NCBI GenBank assembly: GCA_050185825.1
Contig: JBFWZA010000004.1
Coordinates: 124,001 to 188,000 of the forward strand
Source: SZUA-309 sp050185825
GTDB lineage: Bacteria; Pseudomonadota; Gammaproteobacteria; Pseudomonadales; Azotimanducaceae
Length of the DNA: 64,000 nt
Direction of reading: 5' to 3'
This document shows, piece after piece, positions 8,675 to 17,200 of this stretch. The position numbers were made by a program, and so were the translations under genes. The notes below the pieces were generated by a model. The model was not told where the DNA came from. It was given only the letters and a program-made list of their open reading frames with translations, and ran no database searches. Position 1 is the first letter of the stretch; the number at the start of each line of letters is the position of its first letter.

Positions 8675-9502
8675 TCAGCCGTCCGAGCCGGCGCGACCGC
8701 GGGCGGGCTTCTTGCGGCGGCTGGCTGCCTTCGGCGCCGGCCTGGCTGCACTTCCCGCTTTCCGGCCGGCTCGGCGGGCAGCGCGCTTCGGCGCCGCCCT
8801 GGCCGTGCCCGGCATGGACAGGAAACGCTCGGCGAGCTCCGGACCACCCGCGTCATCCTCGTGCTTGAAGAAAACGAAGGCCTCGCGGGCACCACCGGCG
8901 GCAATTCGCTCGTGCCAGTCACCAAGCTCCGCATCCGTATAACTCGCCGCCCGCAGACGCAGGTACACGAGCGGGCCCGGCTCGATGGCGTCGGGCTCCC
9001 CACCTTCGTGACTCACCACCCGGGCGTGCCCGCGTGCGCCAAGCGCCTCTCCCACCGCCGGATCCTTCCACGACTCGTGGCGGAACTCGAAGGCCACGGG
9101 CACGGCTTCGGGCAGCAGGTCCTGAAAGCTCTGGAGCCTCTCCAGGTTCGCGCGCATGTACGGTGGCAATTGAAACAGCAGCGCGCCGAGCCGCTCACCG
9201 AGAATGGCCGCGCTGGCGAGCAGGTAGCCGAGCGGCTCCTTCGCGTCCTTCAGCTGCTTCTGGTGGGTGATGCGCCGCGAGGCCTTGATCACGAAGCGGA
9301 AGGATGCGGGGACGCTGTCCCGCCAGGTCTCCACCACGTGGCTGCGGGGCATCCGGTAGAAGGTGTTGTTGATCTCCACCGTCGGCAGCCGGCTGGCGTA
9401 GTACGTGAGCCACTGGTCCTGATGCACGTCCGGCGGATAGAACCGTCCGCGCCACTCCTTGTAGCTGTAGCCACTGGTGCCGGCGAGAACTTGCGTGCTC
9501 AT
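8675..9502 (-). CDS. DUF72 family protein with a basic histone-like tail
   Basis: 275 residues; ATG 9502 has GAGGAAGGA just upstream. Residues 1-235 are a DUF72 TIM-barrel-like domain: GTSGYSYKEWRGRFYP at the start, VEINNTFYRMP, FRFVIKASRRITH, LLFQLPPYM, VAFEFRHESW, YLRLRAASYTD. The last 40 residues are a low-complexity Ala/Lys/Arg/Pro tail resembling histone H1 or AlgP-type tails, which suggests nucleic-acid binding. DUF72 has no agreed function; related proteins have been linked to nucleic-acid processing. It converges on the GGDEF gene. Confidence 0.88.
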   Translation of the reverse strand: MSTQVLAGTSGYSYKEWRGRFYPPDVHQDQWLTYYASRLPTVEINNTFYRMPRSHVVETWRDSVPASFRFVIKASRRITHQKQLKDAKEPLGYLLASAAILGERLGALLFQLPPYMRANLERLQSFQDLLPEAVPVAFEFRHESWKDPAVGEALGARGHARVVSHEGGEPDAIEPGPLVYLRLRAASYTDAELGDWHERIAAGGAREAFVFFKHEDDAGGPELAERFLSMPGTARAAPKRAARRAGRKAGSAARPAPKAASRRKKPARGRAGSDG

Positions 9503-9578
9503 GGATCCTTCCTCACGCCCGGGGGCGGAATACTACCTCATCCGCGCCGGATCGGAGACCTTCCCTCGACCGACGTCG

Positions 9579-9629
9579 CTGTCACCACACCGTCATCGCA
9601 CGATCACGATTCCGTCATGTCCTGATCAT
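9579..9629 (+). promoter_or_regulatory. Tandem PHO box (PhoB-binding direct repeats) ahead of phoX
   Basis: Four 7-bp direct repeats follow one another with 4-bp spacers, an exact 11-bp period: CTGTCAC (9579), CCGTCAT (9590), CGATCAC (9601), CCGTCAT (9612); a weak fifth, TGATCAT, is at 9623. The PhoB half-site is CTGTCAT with 4-bp spacing. Orientation is toward phoX. A TATCTT at 9651-9656 is the only -10-like element I see, somewhat far downstream. Confidence 0.75.
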
Positions 9630-9697
9630 TTCAGTGCAACCAGCGCCGTCTATCTTCGAAGCGCTTTTAACCTAACCCGAGGGAGCGCTTCTACTCA

Positions 9698-11563
9698 ATG
9701 AATCACAAAGAGATCATCGATATCGACGACAGCGGTATCAGCAACACATCCGGCAACCGGCCGTTCGCCGACGTGCTCCGTGCCTCCCGGCGCCGGATAC
9801 TCACCGGCGGCCTGGCGGCTGCTGCGACGGGGTTCCTGGCGCCCGCCACCGGTCTTGCCAGGCACGGCAGAGATGAGGGATACGGCAAAGACGGCAGCAA
9901 GCCATGGCAACCGCTCATCGGCTTCCGGCCCGTGCCCCTGCCGCCGGTGGCGGGATTCGGCCCGGAACCCTCCATCTCGGACGACTATGAATACGACGTG
10001 CTGATTCCCTGGGGCACGCCGATCAGGCGAGGCATCAAGCCTTACGAGGGCGATCCCGCCTCCCGTCCCACGGCGGCGGAGCAGGCGGAGATGATCGGCA
10101 TCGGTCACGACGGCATGTGGTTCTTCCCGATCGGCCGTGGCCGGCTCGCGAACAAGCTGGGCATTCTCTGTATCAATCACGAATTCGGTGACAACAATCA
10201 TCTGCTCGGCAAGCCGGCGCCGGAGAGCCTGGAGGACGTCCGTCTCTCCCAGCATGCGCACGGAGTGGCGGTGGTCGTCATCGGCGAGTGGCACGGTCAC
10301 TGGAAGCTCCTCTACAGCCGACTCAACCGCCGCATTCACGTGAACACGGAGGTCGCCTTCAGCGGTCCCGTAGCGGGCTCGTCGTACCTCGAGAACGGCG
10401 CTGCCAACCCCTACCTGGGGACGGTCAACAACTGCGCCAGCGGCTACACCCCCTGGGGGACGTACCTGACCTGCGAGGAGAACTTCAACGGTTACTTCGG
10501 CGCCACCGGCGAATGGACGGCCAGCGAGGGCGAATCCCGCTACGGTTTCTCGTCCGGCGGCTTCGGCTACGGCTGGGAGGACTATGACCCGCGGTTCGAC
10601 CTGTCGAACCCGGAATACCGGAACGAGCAGAACCGGTTCGGCTGGGTCGTGGAGATCGATCCGAAGCGTCCGTGGCAGAAGCCCGTGAAGCGGACGGCGC
10701 TGGGCCGCGTCAAGCACGAGGGTGCCACCGTGGTCGAAGGCCAGGGCGGTCGCGCAGTCGTCTACATGGGCGACGACGAGCGTTTCGATTACATCTACCG
10801 GTTCGTCTCCGCGAAGAACTGGAAATCCATGGCCGCCAAGGGGCAGAGCCCCCTCGACGATGGCACCCTGTATGTAGCCAAGTTCAACGACGACAACACG
10901 GGCGAGTGGCTGCCGCTGACCATCGACAACCCGGCCCTGGCAGGCCGTTTCGCGGACCAGGCCGAGCTCCTGGTGAACACGCGGATCGCCGCCGACATCG
11001 TCGGCGCCACGCCCATGGACCGGCCGGAGTGGATCGCCGTCGCCCCGAACGAGGACGTGTACTGCACACTGACCAACAACAGCCGCCGGACGGTGCCGAA
11101 CGGACCCAACCCGCTGGCCCCGAACCCGGACGGTCACATCCTGCGCTGGCGCGACAGCCACAAGCACACGGGTACCACCTTCGAGTTGGACATCTTCCTC
11201 ATCGCCGCTGACACCCACGGCACGGACGAGTCCTTCGCCAGCCCGGACGGCATCTGGGCCGATCCGGACGGCCGCATCTTCATCCAGACAGATGGTGGTC
11301 AGAAGGACGGACTGAACAACCAGATGCTGGTCGCGGACTCCAGGACAGGCGCCGTCAGCCGCCTGCTCACGGGTGTCACCGGTGACGAGATCACCGGCAT
11401 CACGGTGACCCCGGACCGGCGGACACTGTTCTGCAATACCCAGCATCCCGGTGACGGCGACCCCACCGCGTCCAACTTCCCGGCGCCGACCGACGGGGTG
11501 ACGATCCCCAGGGACTGCACCTTCGTGGTCCGCAGAAAGAACGGCGGCATCGTCGGTTCCTGA
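9698..11563 (+). CDS. phoX: PhoX-family (DUF839) alkaline phosphatase, Tat-exported
   Basis: 621 residues; ATG 9698 follows a GAGGGAG ribosome site. The N-terminus carries a twin-arginine signal (SRRRIL at 30-35, then an Ala/Gly-rich hydrophobic run to about 52), as PhoX enzymes use to export a folded metal-loaded protein. Family blocks: GHDGMWFFP, INHEFGDNNHLL, CASGYTPWGTYLTCEENFNGYF, GRVKHEGATV, YMGDDERFDYIYRFVS, and SPDGIWADPDGRIFIQTDG near the end, matching the calcium/iron cofactor site. Expected role: release of phosphate from organic esters in the periplasm. PHO-box repeats upstream point to PhoB control; a terminator follows directly. Confidence 0.95.
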   Translation: MNHKEIIDIDDSGISNTSGNRPFADVLRASRRRILTGGLAAAATGFLAPATGLARHGRDEGYGKDGSKPWQPLIGFRPVPLPPVAGFGPEPSISDDYEYDVLIPWGTPIRRGIKPYEGDPASRPTAAEQAEMIGIGHDGMWFFPIGRGRLANKLGILCINHEFGDNNHLLGKPAPESLEDVRLSQHAHGVAVVVIGEWHGHWKLLYSRLNRRIHVNTEVAFSGPVAGSSYLENGAANPYLGTVNNCASGYTPWGTYLTCEENFNGYFGATGEWTASEGESRYGFSSGGFGYGWEDYDPRFDLSNPEYRNEQNRFGWVVEIDPKRPWQKPVKRTALGRVKHEGATVVEGQGGRAVVYMGDDERFDYIYRFVSAKNWKSMAAKGQSPLDDGTLYVAKFNDDNTGEWLPLTIDNPALAGRFADQAELLVNTRIAADIVGATPMDRPEWIAVAPNEDVYCTLTNNSRRTVPNGPNPLAPNPDGHILRWRDSHKHTGTTFELDIFLIAADTHGTDESFASPDGIWADPDGRIFIQTDGGQKDGLNNQMLVADSRTGAVSRLLTGVTGDEITGITVTPDRRTLFCNTQHPGDGDPTASNFPAPTDGVTIPRDCTFVVRRKNGGIVGS

Positions 11564-11601
11564 TCCCGGGCGCTCCGTATTCGCTTCGGCACCGCCCCCT
11601 G

Positions 11602-11630
11602 GCCCCGGCACTCCTGCCGGGGCTTTTTTT
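11602..11630 (+). terminator. Rho-independent terminator after phoX
   Basis: A perfect 9-bp stem (GCCCCGGCA pairing with TGCCGGGGC) with a CTCC loop is followed by seven T residues at 11624-11630, 39 bases after the phoX stop. Confidence 0.92.
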
Positions 11631-11645
11631 CAGCCGTCCTGCTTT

Positions 11646-11921
11646 TCAGTCGTCTTTGGGAAACGGCTTCATCTTCTCGAGCAGCCGGTCGGGCTCCGCA
11701 TTGCTGGTGCCGGCCATGGCGCGATCCACCATCCGGTCGTACTTGGGATCGAGCCGGTCGAGCTTGCTCGCCTTGGAGAGGTGCACGGAGGGCCTGGAGA
11801 CGATCCGCTCCGCGCTGCCAGCGCAGTGCGCGCAGCGCACGGTGTCGGTAGCCTCCGATATCCGTGCCACGACGGCGGTGATCTCACCGCAGGCGGAACA
11901 GCGGTACTCGTAGACGGGCAC
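11646..11921 (-). CDS. FmdB-type zinc-ribbon protein
   Basis: 91 residues from GTG 11921. MPVYEYRCSACG opens with the FmdB signature, with Cys pairs CSAC and CAHC forming a single zinc ribbon within the first 40 residues. The rest is charged and probably helical (DRLDPKYDRMVDRAM). It follows the SCP2-like gene after 3 bases, last in the diiron operon. FmdB ribbons often accompany metal- or cofactor-dependent enzymes, and its place here suggests a role in regulation or maturation of the diiron proteins (inference). Confidence 0.85.
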   Translation of the reverse strand: MPVYEYRCSACGEITAVVARISEATDTVRCAHCAGSAERIVSRPSVHLSKASKLDRLDPKYDRMVDRAMAGTSNAEPDRLLEKMKPFPKDD

Positions 11922-11924
11922 TGT

Positions 11925-12317
11925 TCAGCCCGCGAGCCGCGCGCCCGTGTCGATGAAGGCCTGCAGGCTCAGGTTGTAGCGCGGCAGCAGCTGGCGCGCC
12001 AGGGGGCTGGGTGCTTCGAAAACACCCTGGTCCAGATCCAGCGTCAGCAGGCTCTCGCCGCGGCCCCGTGCCCGCTGCTTGAGGTAGGCATTCCAGTCCT
12101 TCGGGTTCATGCGCAGAACGAGCGATGCGTCCCGGAGGTCCACGTCCGACTCGATGCCGGCCACCTCGAAGGCTTCGAAGCGCACCAGGCGGGTCTCGTC
12201 TCCCAGCGCCAGACCGAGGACCAGGTCCGTGGAGCCGAGCTTGCGGTAGTCCGGATCCTGGTTGATCGCCTCCCTCGCCGCCTCGAGCCAGTCGAGCTTC
12301 GGTTTCGCCCGCGCCAT
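11925..12317 (-). CDS. SCP2-like small protein with KLDW N-terminus
   Basis: 130 residues from ATG 12317, whose A-T-G overlaps the previous TGA (TGATG); GGAGGTGGG lies just upstream. The body (DLVLGLALGDETRLVRFEAFEV, LVLRMNPKDWNAYLKQR, then LLTLDLDQGVF and an end near FIDTGA) has the strand-helix pattern and closing helix of sterol-carrier-protein-2 domains, which bind lipids; this is a tentative match. It starts MARAKPKLDW, sharing PKLDW with both upstream diiron paralogs. It may deliver a lipophilic substrate or be a third subunit. Confidence 0.7.
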   Translation of the reverse strand: MARAKPKLDWLEAAREAINQDPDYRKLGSTDLVLGLALGDETRLVRFEAFEVAGIESDVDLRDASLVLRMNPKDWNAYLKQRARGRGESLLTLDLDQGVFEAPSPLARQLLPRYNLSLQAFIDTGARLAG

Positions 12318-13411
12318 CAGCCCACCTCCCGCGCCAGATACTGAGTCATCTCCCGGGGCATCATCTCCGCATTGCGGTGCACGCCCAGCCACTCGCAGGC
12401 GTCGACGTAGCTACCCATGAAGTCGCCCATCATGCGCCGGTACTCGGCCATGCCCGCCGTGCCCGCATGCTCGATGCCGCCGGCGAACACCACGGCCAGC
12501 GCTTCACGGAGCACGTGGTCCTTGAGTTCCCTGGCGAAGATCCGGTCACCGATGAACAGCAGCTGCTGCATGATCAGGCTCATGTCCTCCTGGTGCGCGC
12601 AGGCGTACTGCAGGTGCTCGAGCCCGTAGGTCATGTGCCGGGCCTTGTCCTGCAGCGCATACCGGTACAGGCGCGATTCCGCCTCGTTGTAGGCGTGCTT
12701 CTCCAGATAGCGCAGCATCGTGGTGGTGAACGTGCCGCGCAGCAGGAACAGGTAGGTCACGGCCTCCGTCCAGCCACCCCGGCTCTCCAGGATCATCCGG
12801 TTGACCTCCCCCGGACCTTCCAGGCCGAGGCCGCCACCACCCACCAGGGCCCGCTTACGGAACGCCTCGAACTGACGCGCGCCGTCGAACGACGCCGTGG
12901 CCAGGTACTGCTTCACTTCGTGATAGCCGTAGGCCATCTGGTGCTGCCAGCTGGAGATGGTCTCGATGTCGCAGTTGGCGTACTGGCAGAGCTCCGTGCA
13001 CACCTGGCAGATGGCCCGCTCGAGCCCTTCGTTGAGCGGCGTGACCGTGGACCAGGGAATGTCCGTTGCCGGGGCCCAGCGTCGCTGGATGGCTTCCTCG
13101 TACAGATCGGCAGCGCTTTCGGCCCACAGGTCCGCCTTGTCGCGGATCGCGTAACCCAGCGGCGGCACGCCTTTCTTGGGAATGGCACCGCGCGGGTTGC
13201 GGGTCTGGTCCTGCCACTGATCGGGGATCTCGCCGTAGATCCCGACGTTGATGTCACCGAGCCTGAGCCCGTGCTTGCCCGGCTTGACCCGCGTGCCCCA
13301 CTGGTTGCTGCGGCCCCGCCAGTCCAGCTTCGGCTGCGGGATGCCTTCGATGGCGCCGGGGTGTCCGGTCTCACTCTCTTTCGCCGCCTGACTTGCTTTG
13401 GCTCTCGCCAT
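12317..13411 (-). CDS. Ferritin-like diiron-family protein with lost metal ligands
   Basis: 364 residues, paralogous to the next gene upstream (about 30 percent identical by eye over the whole length, including KLDW, SATDVPW/PATDIPW and FRKRAL). In the paralog the iron ligands lie in DESRH and DEARH; here they read DGARQ (176-180) and DKARH (255-259), and the third-helix Glu is also missing. The fold is therefore kept while most ligands of the diiron site are gone. It overlaps the SCP2-like gene by 1 base and lies 14 bases after the catalytic paralog. It probably forms a structural partner subunit, as the non-catalytic beta subunit does in bacterial multicomponent monooxygenases (analogy, not homology shown). 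Confidence 0.85.
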   Translation of the reverse strand: MARAKASQAAKESETGHPGAIEGIPQPKLDWRGRSNQWGTRVKPGKHGLRLGDINVGIYGEIPDQWQDQTRNPRGAIPKKGVPPLGYAIRDKADLWAESAADLYEEAIQRRWAPATDIPWSTVTPLNEGLERAICQVCTELCQYANCDIETISSWQHQMAYGYHEVKQYLATASFDGARQFEAFRKRALVGGGGLGLEGPGEVNRMILESRGGWTEAVTYLFLLRGTFTTTMLRYLEKHAYNEAESRLYRYALQDKARHMTYGLEHLQYACAHQEDMSLIMQQLLFIGDRIFARELKDHVLREALAVVFAGGIEHAGTAGMAEYRRMMGDFMGSYVDACEWLGVHRNAEMMPREMTQYLAREVG

Positions 13412-13425
13412 GGCGTCCTCTCCCC

Positions 13426-14505
13426 TCAGGCTGCGCTGGCCTGGACCATGCCCATCAGGTTGGAGCGGCCGTTCTCGAATCGCTCACCGAATCCGGCCGA
13501 CTTCACCCGCTTCACGTATTCCTGCACCTGCCGCTTGCGGATGGCCATGAGCTTCCTGAAGCCCTCGTCGTACTGGTCCTTGCCGCCGCCGAGCAGAATC
13601 GCCAGGGCCTCCGAGCTCGCGGTCTGAGCGCCGGCCGGGTTCTGGGATCCGGCGAGAATCTGCCGCTCCGCCTCGTCCAGATAGCACTCGATCTCTTCCC
13701 GGCGCTCCGGCGCCGTCTCCGCCATGTAGCGCATGTGCATGACGCCGAACGCCACGTGCCGCGCCTCGTCCTGGGCACACAGACGGTATATGGCCTTCTC
13801 CGCGTCGTTGTAGGCCATGAGCTCACCCATGCGGAAGATCGTGAGCACCGCGCCTTCCCCGGAGATGTGCAGCCTCGAGGACATCTCCGTGAAGTCCCGC
13901 GCCAGATCGATGCTGCCGACGACGCCCGCCGTGCCGCCGGTGGCCTGCATCAGCCCGCCGCCATTGGCCAGCGCCCGCTTGCGGAAGACGTCCATGTGCC
14001 GGGACTCGTCCATCACCTGGGCGAGCAGGACGTTGCGCGGCTCGAAGTAGTCGGGGGTGGTCTGGGCGATCCAGCGCGCGGGCACGTCGCCGGCGACGAA
14101 CTCCACCTCGGTGAGGAAGGTGGCCAGCTCGCACTCCGCCTCCTCGATATCGTCCGGAAGCGGTTCGATGGTGTGCCAGGGCACGTCGGTGGCCGAGCTC
14201 CACTGCCGCTGCAGCGCCTCCTCGTAGAGGAACGAGGCGTTGTCCAGCCAGATCTCGCTCTTCGAGCGGACCGAGTAGCCGCCGATGCGGTAGGAATTGT
14301 TGCGGGCGCCGGCGCCGCGCGGCCGGCCCGTCATGTTGTCCGAGAAGTCCGGCGCATCGCCGTAGCTGCCGATCTGGATGTCTGCCAGGGTGAGTCCCTG
14401 CTTGCTCGTGGTGGCATGCATGCCCCACTCGCCCTGCCGGTCCATCCAGTCGAGCTTGAGCGGCTCCTCGCGGGTGGTTTCCACCTTTTCCTTACTGACG
14501 TCCAT
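13426..14505 (-). CDS. Ferritin-like diiron oxygenase candidate, ligand-complete paralog
   Basis: 359 residues from ATG 14505 with GGGAGA upstream; an earlier in-frame start at 14547 lacks a site. A four-helix ferritin-like protein with a full set of candidate iron ligands: Glu in LTEVEF (133 or 135), E167 and H170 in DESRH, E217 in SGEGAV, E247 and H250 in DEARH. That is the E/ExxH/E/ExxH pattern of diiron oxygenases and oxidases. The N-terminus carries LKLDW at 16-20, shared with its two operon partners. It heads the operon. The substrate is unknown; the SCP2-like partner hints at a lipid or sterol. No reductase is encoded beside it. Confidence 0.88.
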   Translation of the reverse strand: MDVSKEKVETTREEPLKLDWMDRQGEWGMHATTSKQGLTLADIQIGSYGDAPDFSDNMTGRPRGAGARNNSYRIGGYSVRSKSEIWLDNASFLYEEALQRQWSSATDVPWHTIEPLPDDIEEAECELATFLTEVEFVAGDVPARWIAQTTPDYFEPRNVLLAQVMDESRHMDVFRKRALANGGGLMQATGGTAGVVGSIDLARDFTEMSSRLHISGEGAVLTIFRMGELMAYNDAEKAIYRLCAQDEARHVAFGVMHMRYMAETAPERREEIECYLDEAERQILAGSQNPAGAQTASSEALAILLGGGKDQYDEGFRKLMAIRKRQVQEYVKRVKSAGFGERFENGRSNLMGMVQASAA

Positions 14506-14534
14506 GGTGATCTCCCGTCGACCCTCCCGAAGTC

Positions 14535-14547
14535 TTGAGCGGCTCAA
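14535..14547. promoter_or_regulatory. Inverted repeat in divergent promoter region
   Basis: TTGAG-CGG-CTCAA is a perfect 5-bp inverted repeat between the diiron operon and the DUF3604 gene. It could be an operator for either direction. No matching regulator is adjacent. Confidence 0.35.
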
Positions 14548-14557
14548 CTTAGCCCAT

Positions 14558-14587
14558 TTGCTGGGCCGAAACCAGCCTGACTACACT
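14558..14587 (+). promoter_or_regulatory. Candidate sigma-70 promoter for DUF3604 gene
   Basis: TTGCTG (14558-14563), an 18-bp spacer, and TACACT (14582-14587) lie 21 bases before the ATG at 14609. Both hexamers are fair matches to consensus. Confidence 0.45.
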
Positions 14588-14608
14588 AGGCGCCCGGGAG
14601 GAAACCTC

Positions 14609-17200
14609 ATGCACGAATCACCCGCCACGAATCCGTTCGAACGCTTGTCAGCACGAGTCTGCATCCTCCTGCTCTGGTTCTGTCTGGCAGCACCCGCGGT
14701 GCGTGCCGCCGATGCCGATTACCTGAGCCCGGATCTCCGGGCGCGCGTGGAAAAGCTGAAGGTGGATCTGGCGTATCTCCCCACCGGCGCGATGAACATC
14801 GAGGAACGGGCCCGCATCCTCTGGGAGTGGGCGAATGCCTACGCCATGGGCGGTGGGACCCTGCCGGTGAACCTCACCCAGGCGGTGGGTGCCGTCTTCG
14901 CCTACGCGGACACACCCCGGCTCGCCGCGGTGCTGGACGACTTCGTCTTCGAGATGACGCTGCTCGACGAGACCCCCGACGCCATCGGTCCTCTCAGTGC
15001 CGACCTGGGGCCGTTTGAGGCCCGAAGCTTCGTGACCATCCGCCAGACCTACACGGTGGGCAGCCGGCCGATCCAGACCGGCGGCGGCTTCCTGGTGGCC
15101 CGGCACTTCATGCCCAACTACGGCGTCTGGCAGACCCGGGACCCATCCGCAGACAACTACCTCTCCATCGCGAGCTCCAACGCCGCCGTGGGATTCACGG
15201 TGGACTCCGCACCCGTCGCCGGCATGCATGGCGGTTTCCGGGGCGCAGCGCCCGCCCTGGTTTTCCGGCTGGCCACCGGCACGCTGGTTCCCGGCGACAC
15301 GGTGACGATCACCTATGGCGACACCAGCCGCGGCGGTCGGGGAATGCTCATGGCCGATTTTTCCAGCGACCGGATGCCGCTGCCCCTGTACCTCGCCTTC
15401 AACGCCGACGAACCCTTCTTGACCCTGCCCATTCAACCCATCGCGGTGACCGGCACCACGTTTGCCGGCCTGAACGGCTTCGCACCGTCGGTGGTGCGGC
15501 CGGGGGAGCCGTTCACGCTCTCCGTGCGCGGTGAGGACCCCTACCGGAACCGCGCGAAGGACGGCCACCCGCCGGTGGAGGTTCGGCGCGGCGACACCGT
15601 GCTGGCCCGATTGCCGGCGAACGACAACGCCATCAGCCTGGTGGAGCTCAGCCTGTCCGAGCCCGGCGCCTACCACCTCAGCCTGGCCACCGCCGACGGT
15701 GCGGTCACCGGCGAGGTCAACCCGATCCTGGTGAGCGCCGAGGCGCCGGATCGGATCTTCTGGGGCGATACCCACGGTCACTCCGGCTTCGCGGAAGGCA
15801 TCGGCACGCCGGAACGGTTCATGACCTGGGCACGGGACGATGCGCGCCTCGATTTCGTGACCCACTCCGAGCACGACATCTGGATGGACGACGCGGAGTG
15901 GGAGGTACTGCGCGACAACGTCACGACCTACAGCGAAGAGGGGGCCTTCATCGCCTACCTCGGCTACGAGTGGACGGTGCGCAACCTCCAGGGTGGTCAT
16001 CACAACGTCCTCTACCGCACGCCGGAGGGCAGGCAGCGGATTCCGGTGCAGTTCTATCCCACCCTGTCGCGCCTGTATCAGGGCCTGCGCGAGGCGGCGG
16101 CAACGGACGACGTGGTGGTGATTCCCCACGCCCACCAGGCCGGCGACTACCGCCAGAGCGACCCGGAGCTCGAGCCCCTGGTGGAGATCGCCTCCATGCA
16201 CGGCAACTTCGAGTGGTTCGGCCGCCTGTACCTGAACCACGGCCATCGGGTGGGCTTCGTCGCAGCCTCCGACAACCACCTGAGCCAGCCCGGCTATTCC
16301 GCGCCGGGTAACGGCAACCTGGCCCAGCCCGGCGGGCTCGGCGCCGTGCTCGCCGCGGAGAAGACCACGGATGCGATCTTCGACGCCATGCGTGCGCTGA
16401 AGGCCTACGCGACCACCGGCGACCGGATCATCCTGGACGTTTCGGTGAACGGCACCGGGATGGGCGGGCGGGCCGCTTTCGCAGCCGACCGGCGCCTGAG
16501 CGGCCGCGTCATCGGCACCGCGCCCATCGAAAGCATCACCGTGTTCCGCAACGACGAGCCGATCTGGACACAGGATTACCTCACCGACACCACGGGAGGC
16601 ACTGGCGACACGGAGGAGCTGCTGCTGAGCTTCTCCTCCGACTCGCGGCCCTGGCATCCCGGCGACAACCCGCGGGGCTGGCGGCACTGGCGCGGCACCC
16701 TCACCGTGCAGGGCGCCACGCTGGCCGCGATCCGCGGCATGGACTTCCACAACAGCCTGTTCCAGCACCTGACCCCGGATCCGAAGAACGCAAACCGGGT
16801 CAGGTTCAGCACCCTCACCCGTGGCGACACCAGCTCGCTGGCGATCACCCTGACCGGCGCACGGCGTAGCGCCAGCGTGCTCCTCGAGCTCGAGGACACG
16901 GAGGAAACCGGCGGCGGGCCGCCCGTCTACCGGCAACCCCAGCAGGTGGCCGGCGGCCGGGTGACCCTCGAGCTCGCCGATATAACTGCGGGTCGCCTCG
17001 AGCAGGACGTGCCGGCCACCGACTACGTGGACCGGGTCGTGCTCAGACGCCGCATCAGCGACGGGGCGCGGGATGTCCGCTTCGAGCTTACGGATACCTC
17101 GTCGCGTCAGGGTGACTACTACTTCGTGCGGGTACGTCAGGCCAACGACGCCATGGCCTGGTCGAGCCCGGTCTGGGTCGGCGGGTTTCCGCCGCGATGA
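14609..17200 (+). CDS. DUF3604 domain protein, exported
   Basis: 863 residues. ATG 14609 is chosen because GGGAGGAAA lies just upstream and the product starts with a signal peptide (hydrophobic ILLLWFCLAAPAVRAA at about 19-35). The second half is DUF3604: FWGDTHGHSGFAEG near residue 385, VTHSEHDIWMDD near 420, YEWTVRNLQGGHHNVLYR, then VIPHAHQAGDYR and FVAASDNHLSQPGY. The repeated His/Asp motifs (DTHGH, SEHD, HAH, SDNH) are the metal-binding set of a PHP-like hydrolase fold. It is probably a periplasmic metallo-hydrolase of unknown substrate. It overlaps the HIT gene by 4 bases. Confidence 0.88.
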   Translation: MHESPATNPFERLSARVCILLLWFCLAAPAVRAADADYLSPDLRARVEKLKVDLAYLPTGAMNIEERARILWEWANAYAMGGGTLPVNLTQAVGAVFAYADTPRLAAVLDDFVFEMTLLDETPDAIGPLSADLGPFEARSFVTIRQTYTVGSRPIQTGGGFLVARHFMPNYGVWQTRDPSADNYLSIASSNAAVGFTVDSAPVAGMHGGFRGAAPALVFRLATGTLVPGDTVTITYGDTSRGGRGMLMADFSSDRMPLPLYLAFNADEPFLTLPIQPIAVTGTTFAGLNGFAPSVVRPGEPFTLSVRGEDPYRNRAKDGHPPVEVRRGDTVLARLPANDNAISLVELSLSEPGAYHLSLATADGAVTGEVNPILVSAEAPDRIFWGDTHGHSGFAEGIGTPERFMTWARDDARLDFVTHSEHDIWMDDAEWEVLRDNVTTYSEEGAFIAYLGYEWTVRNLQGGHHNVLYRTPEGRQRIPVQFYPTLSRLYQGLREAAATDDVVVIPHAHQAGDYRQSDPELEPLVEIASMHGNFEWFGRLYLNHGHRVGFVAASDNHLSQPGYSAPGNGNLAQPGGLGAVLAAEKTTDAIFDAMRALKAYATTGDRIILDVSVNGTGMGGRAAFAADRRLSGRVIGTAPIESITVFRNDEPIWTQDYLTDTTGGTGDTEELLLSFSSDSRPWHPGDNPRGWRHWRGTLTVQGATLAAIRGMDFHNSLFQHLTPDPKNANRVRFSTLTRGDTSSLAITLTGARRSASVLLELEDTEETGGGPPVYRQPQQVAGGRVTLELADITAGRLEQDVPATDYVDRVVLRRRISDGARDVRFELTDTSSRQGDYYFVRVRQANDAMAWSSPVWVGGFPPR

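Noticed and set aside
14648..16936. 762-codon antisense frame over the DUF3604 gene
   Set aside because: No domain and atypical composition; the plus strand has a signal peptide, ribosome site and DUF3604 motifs.
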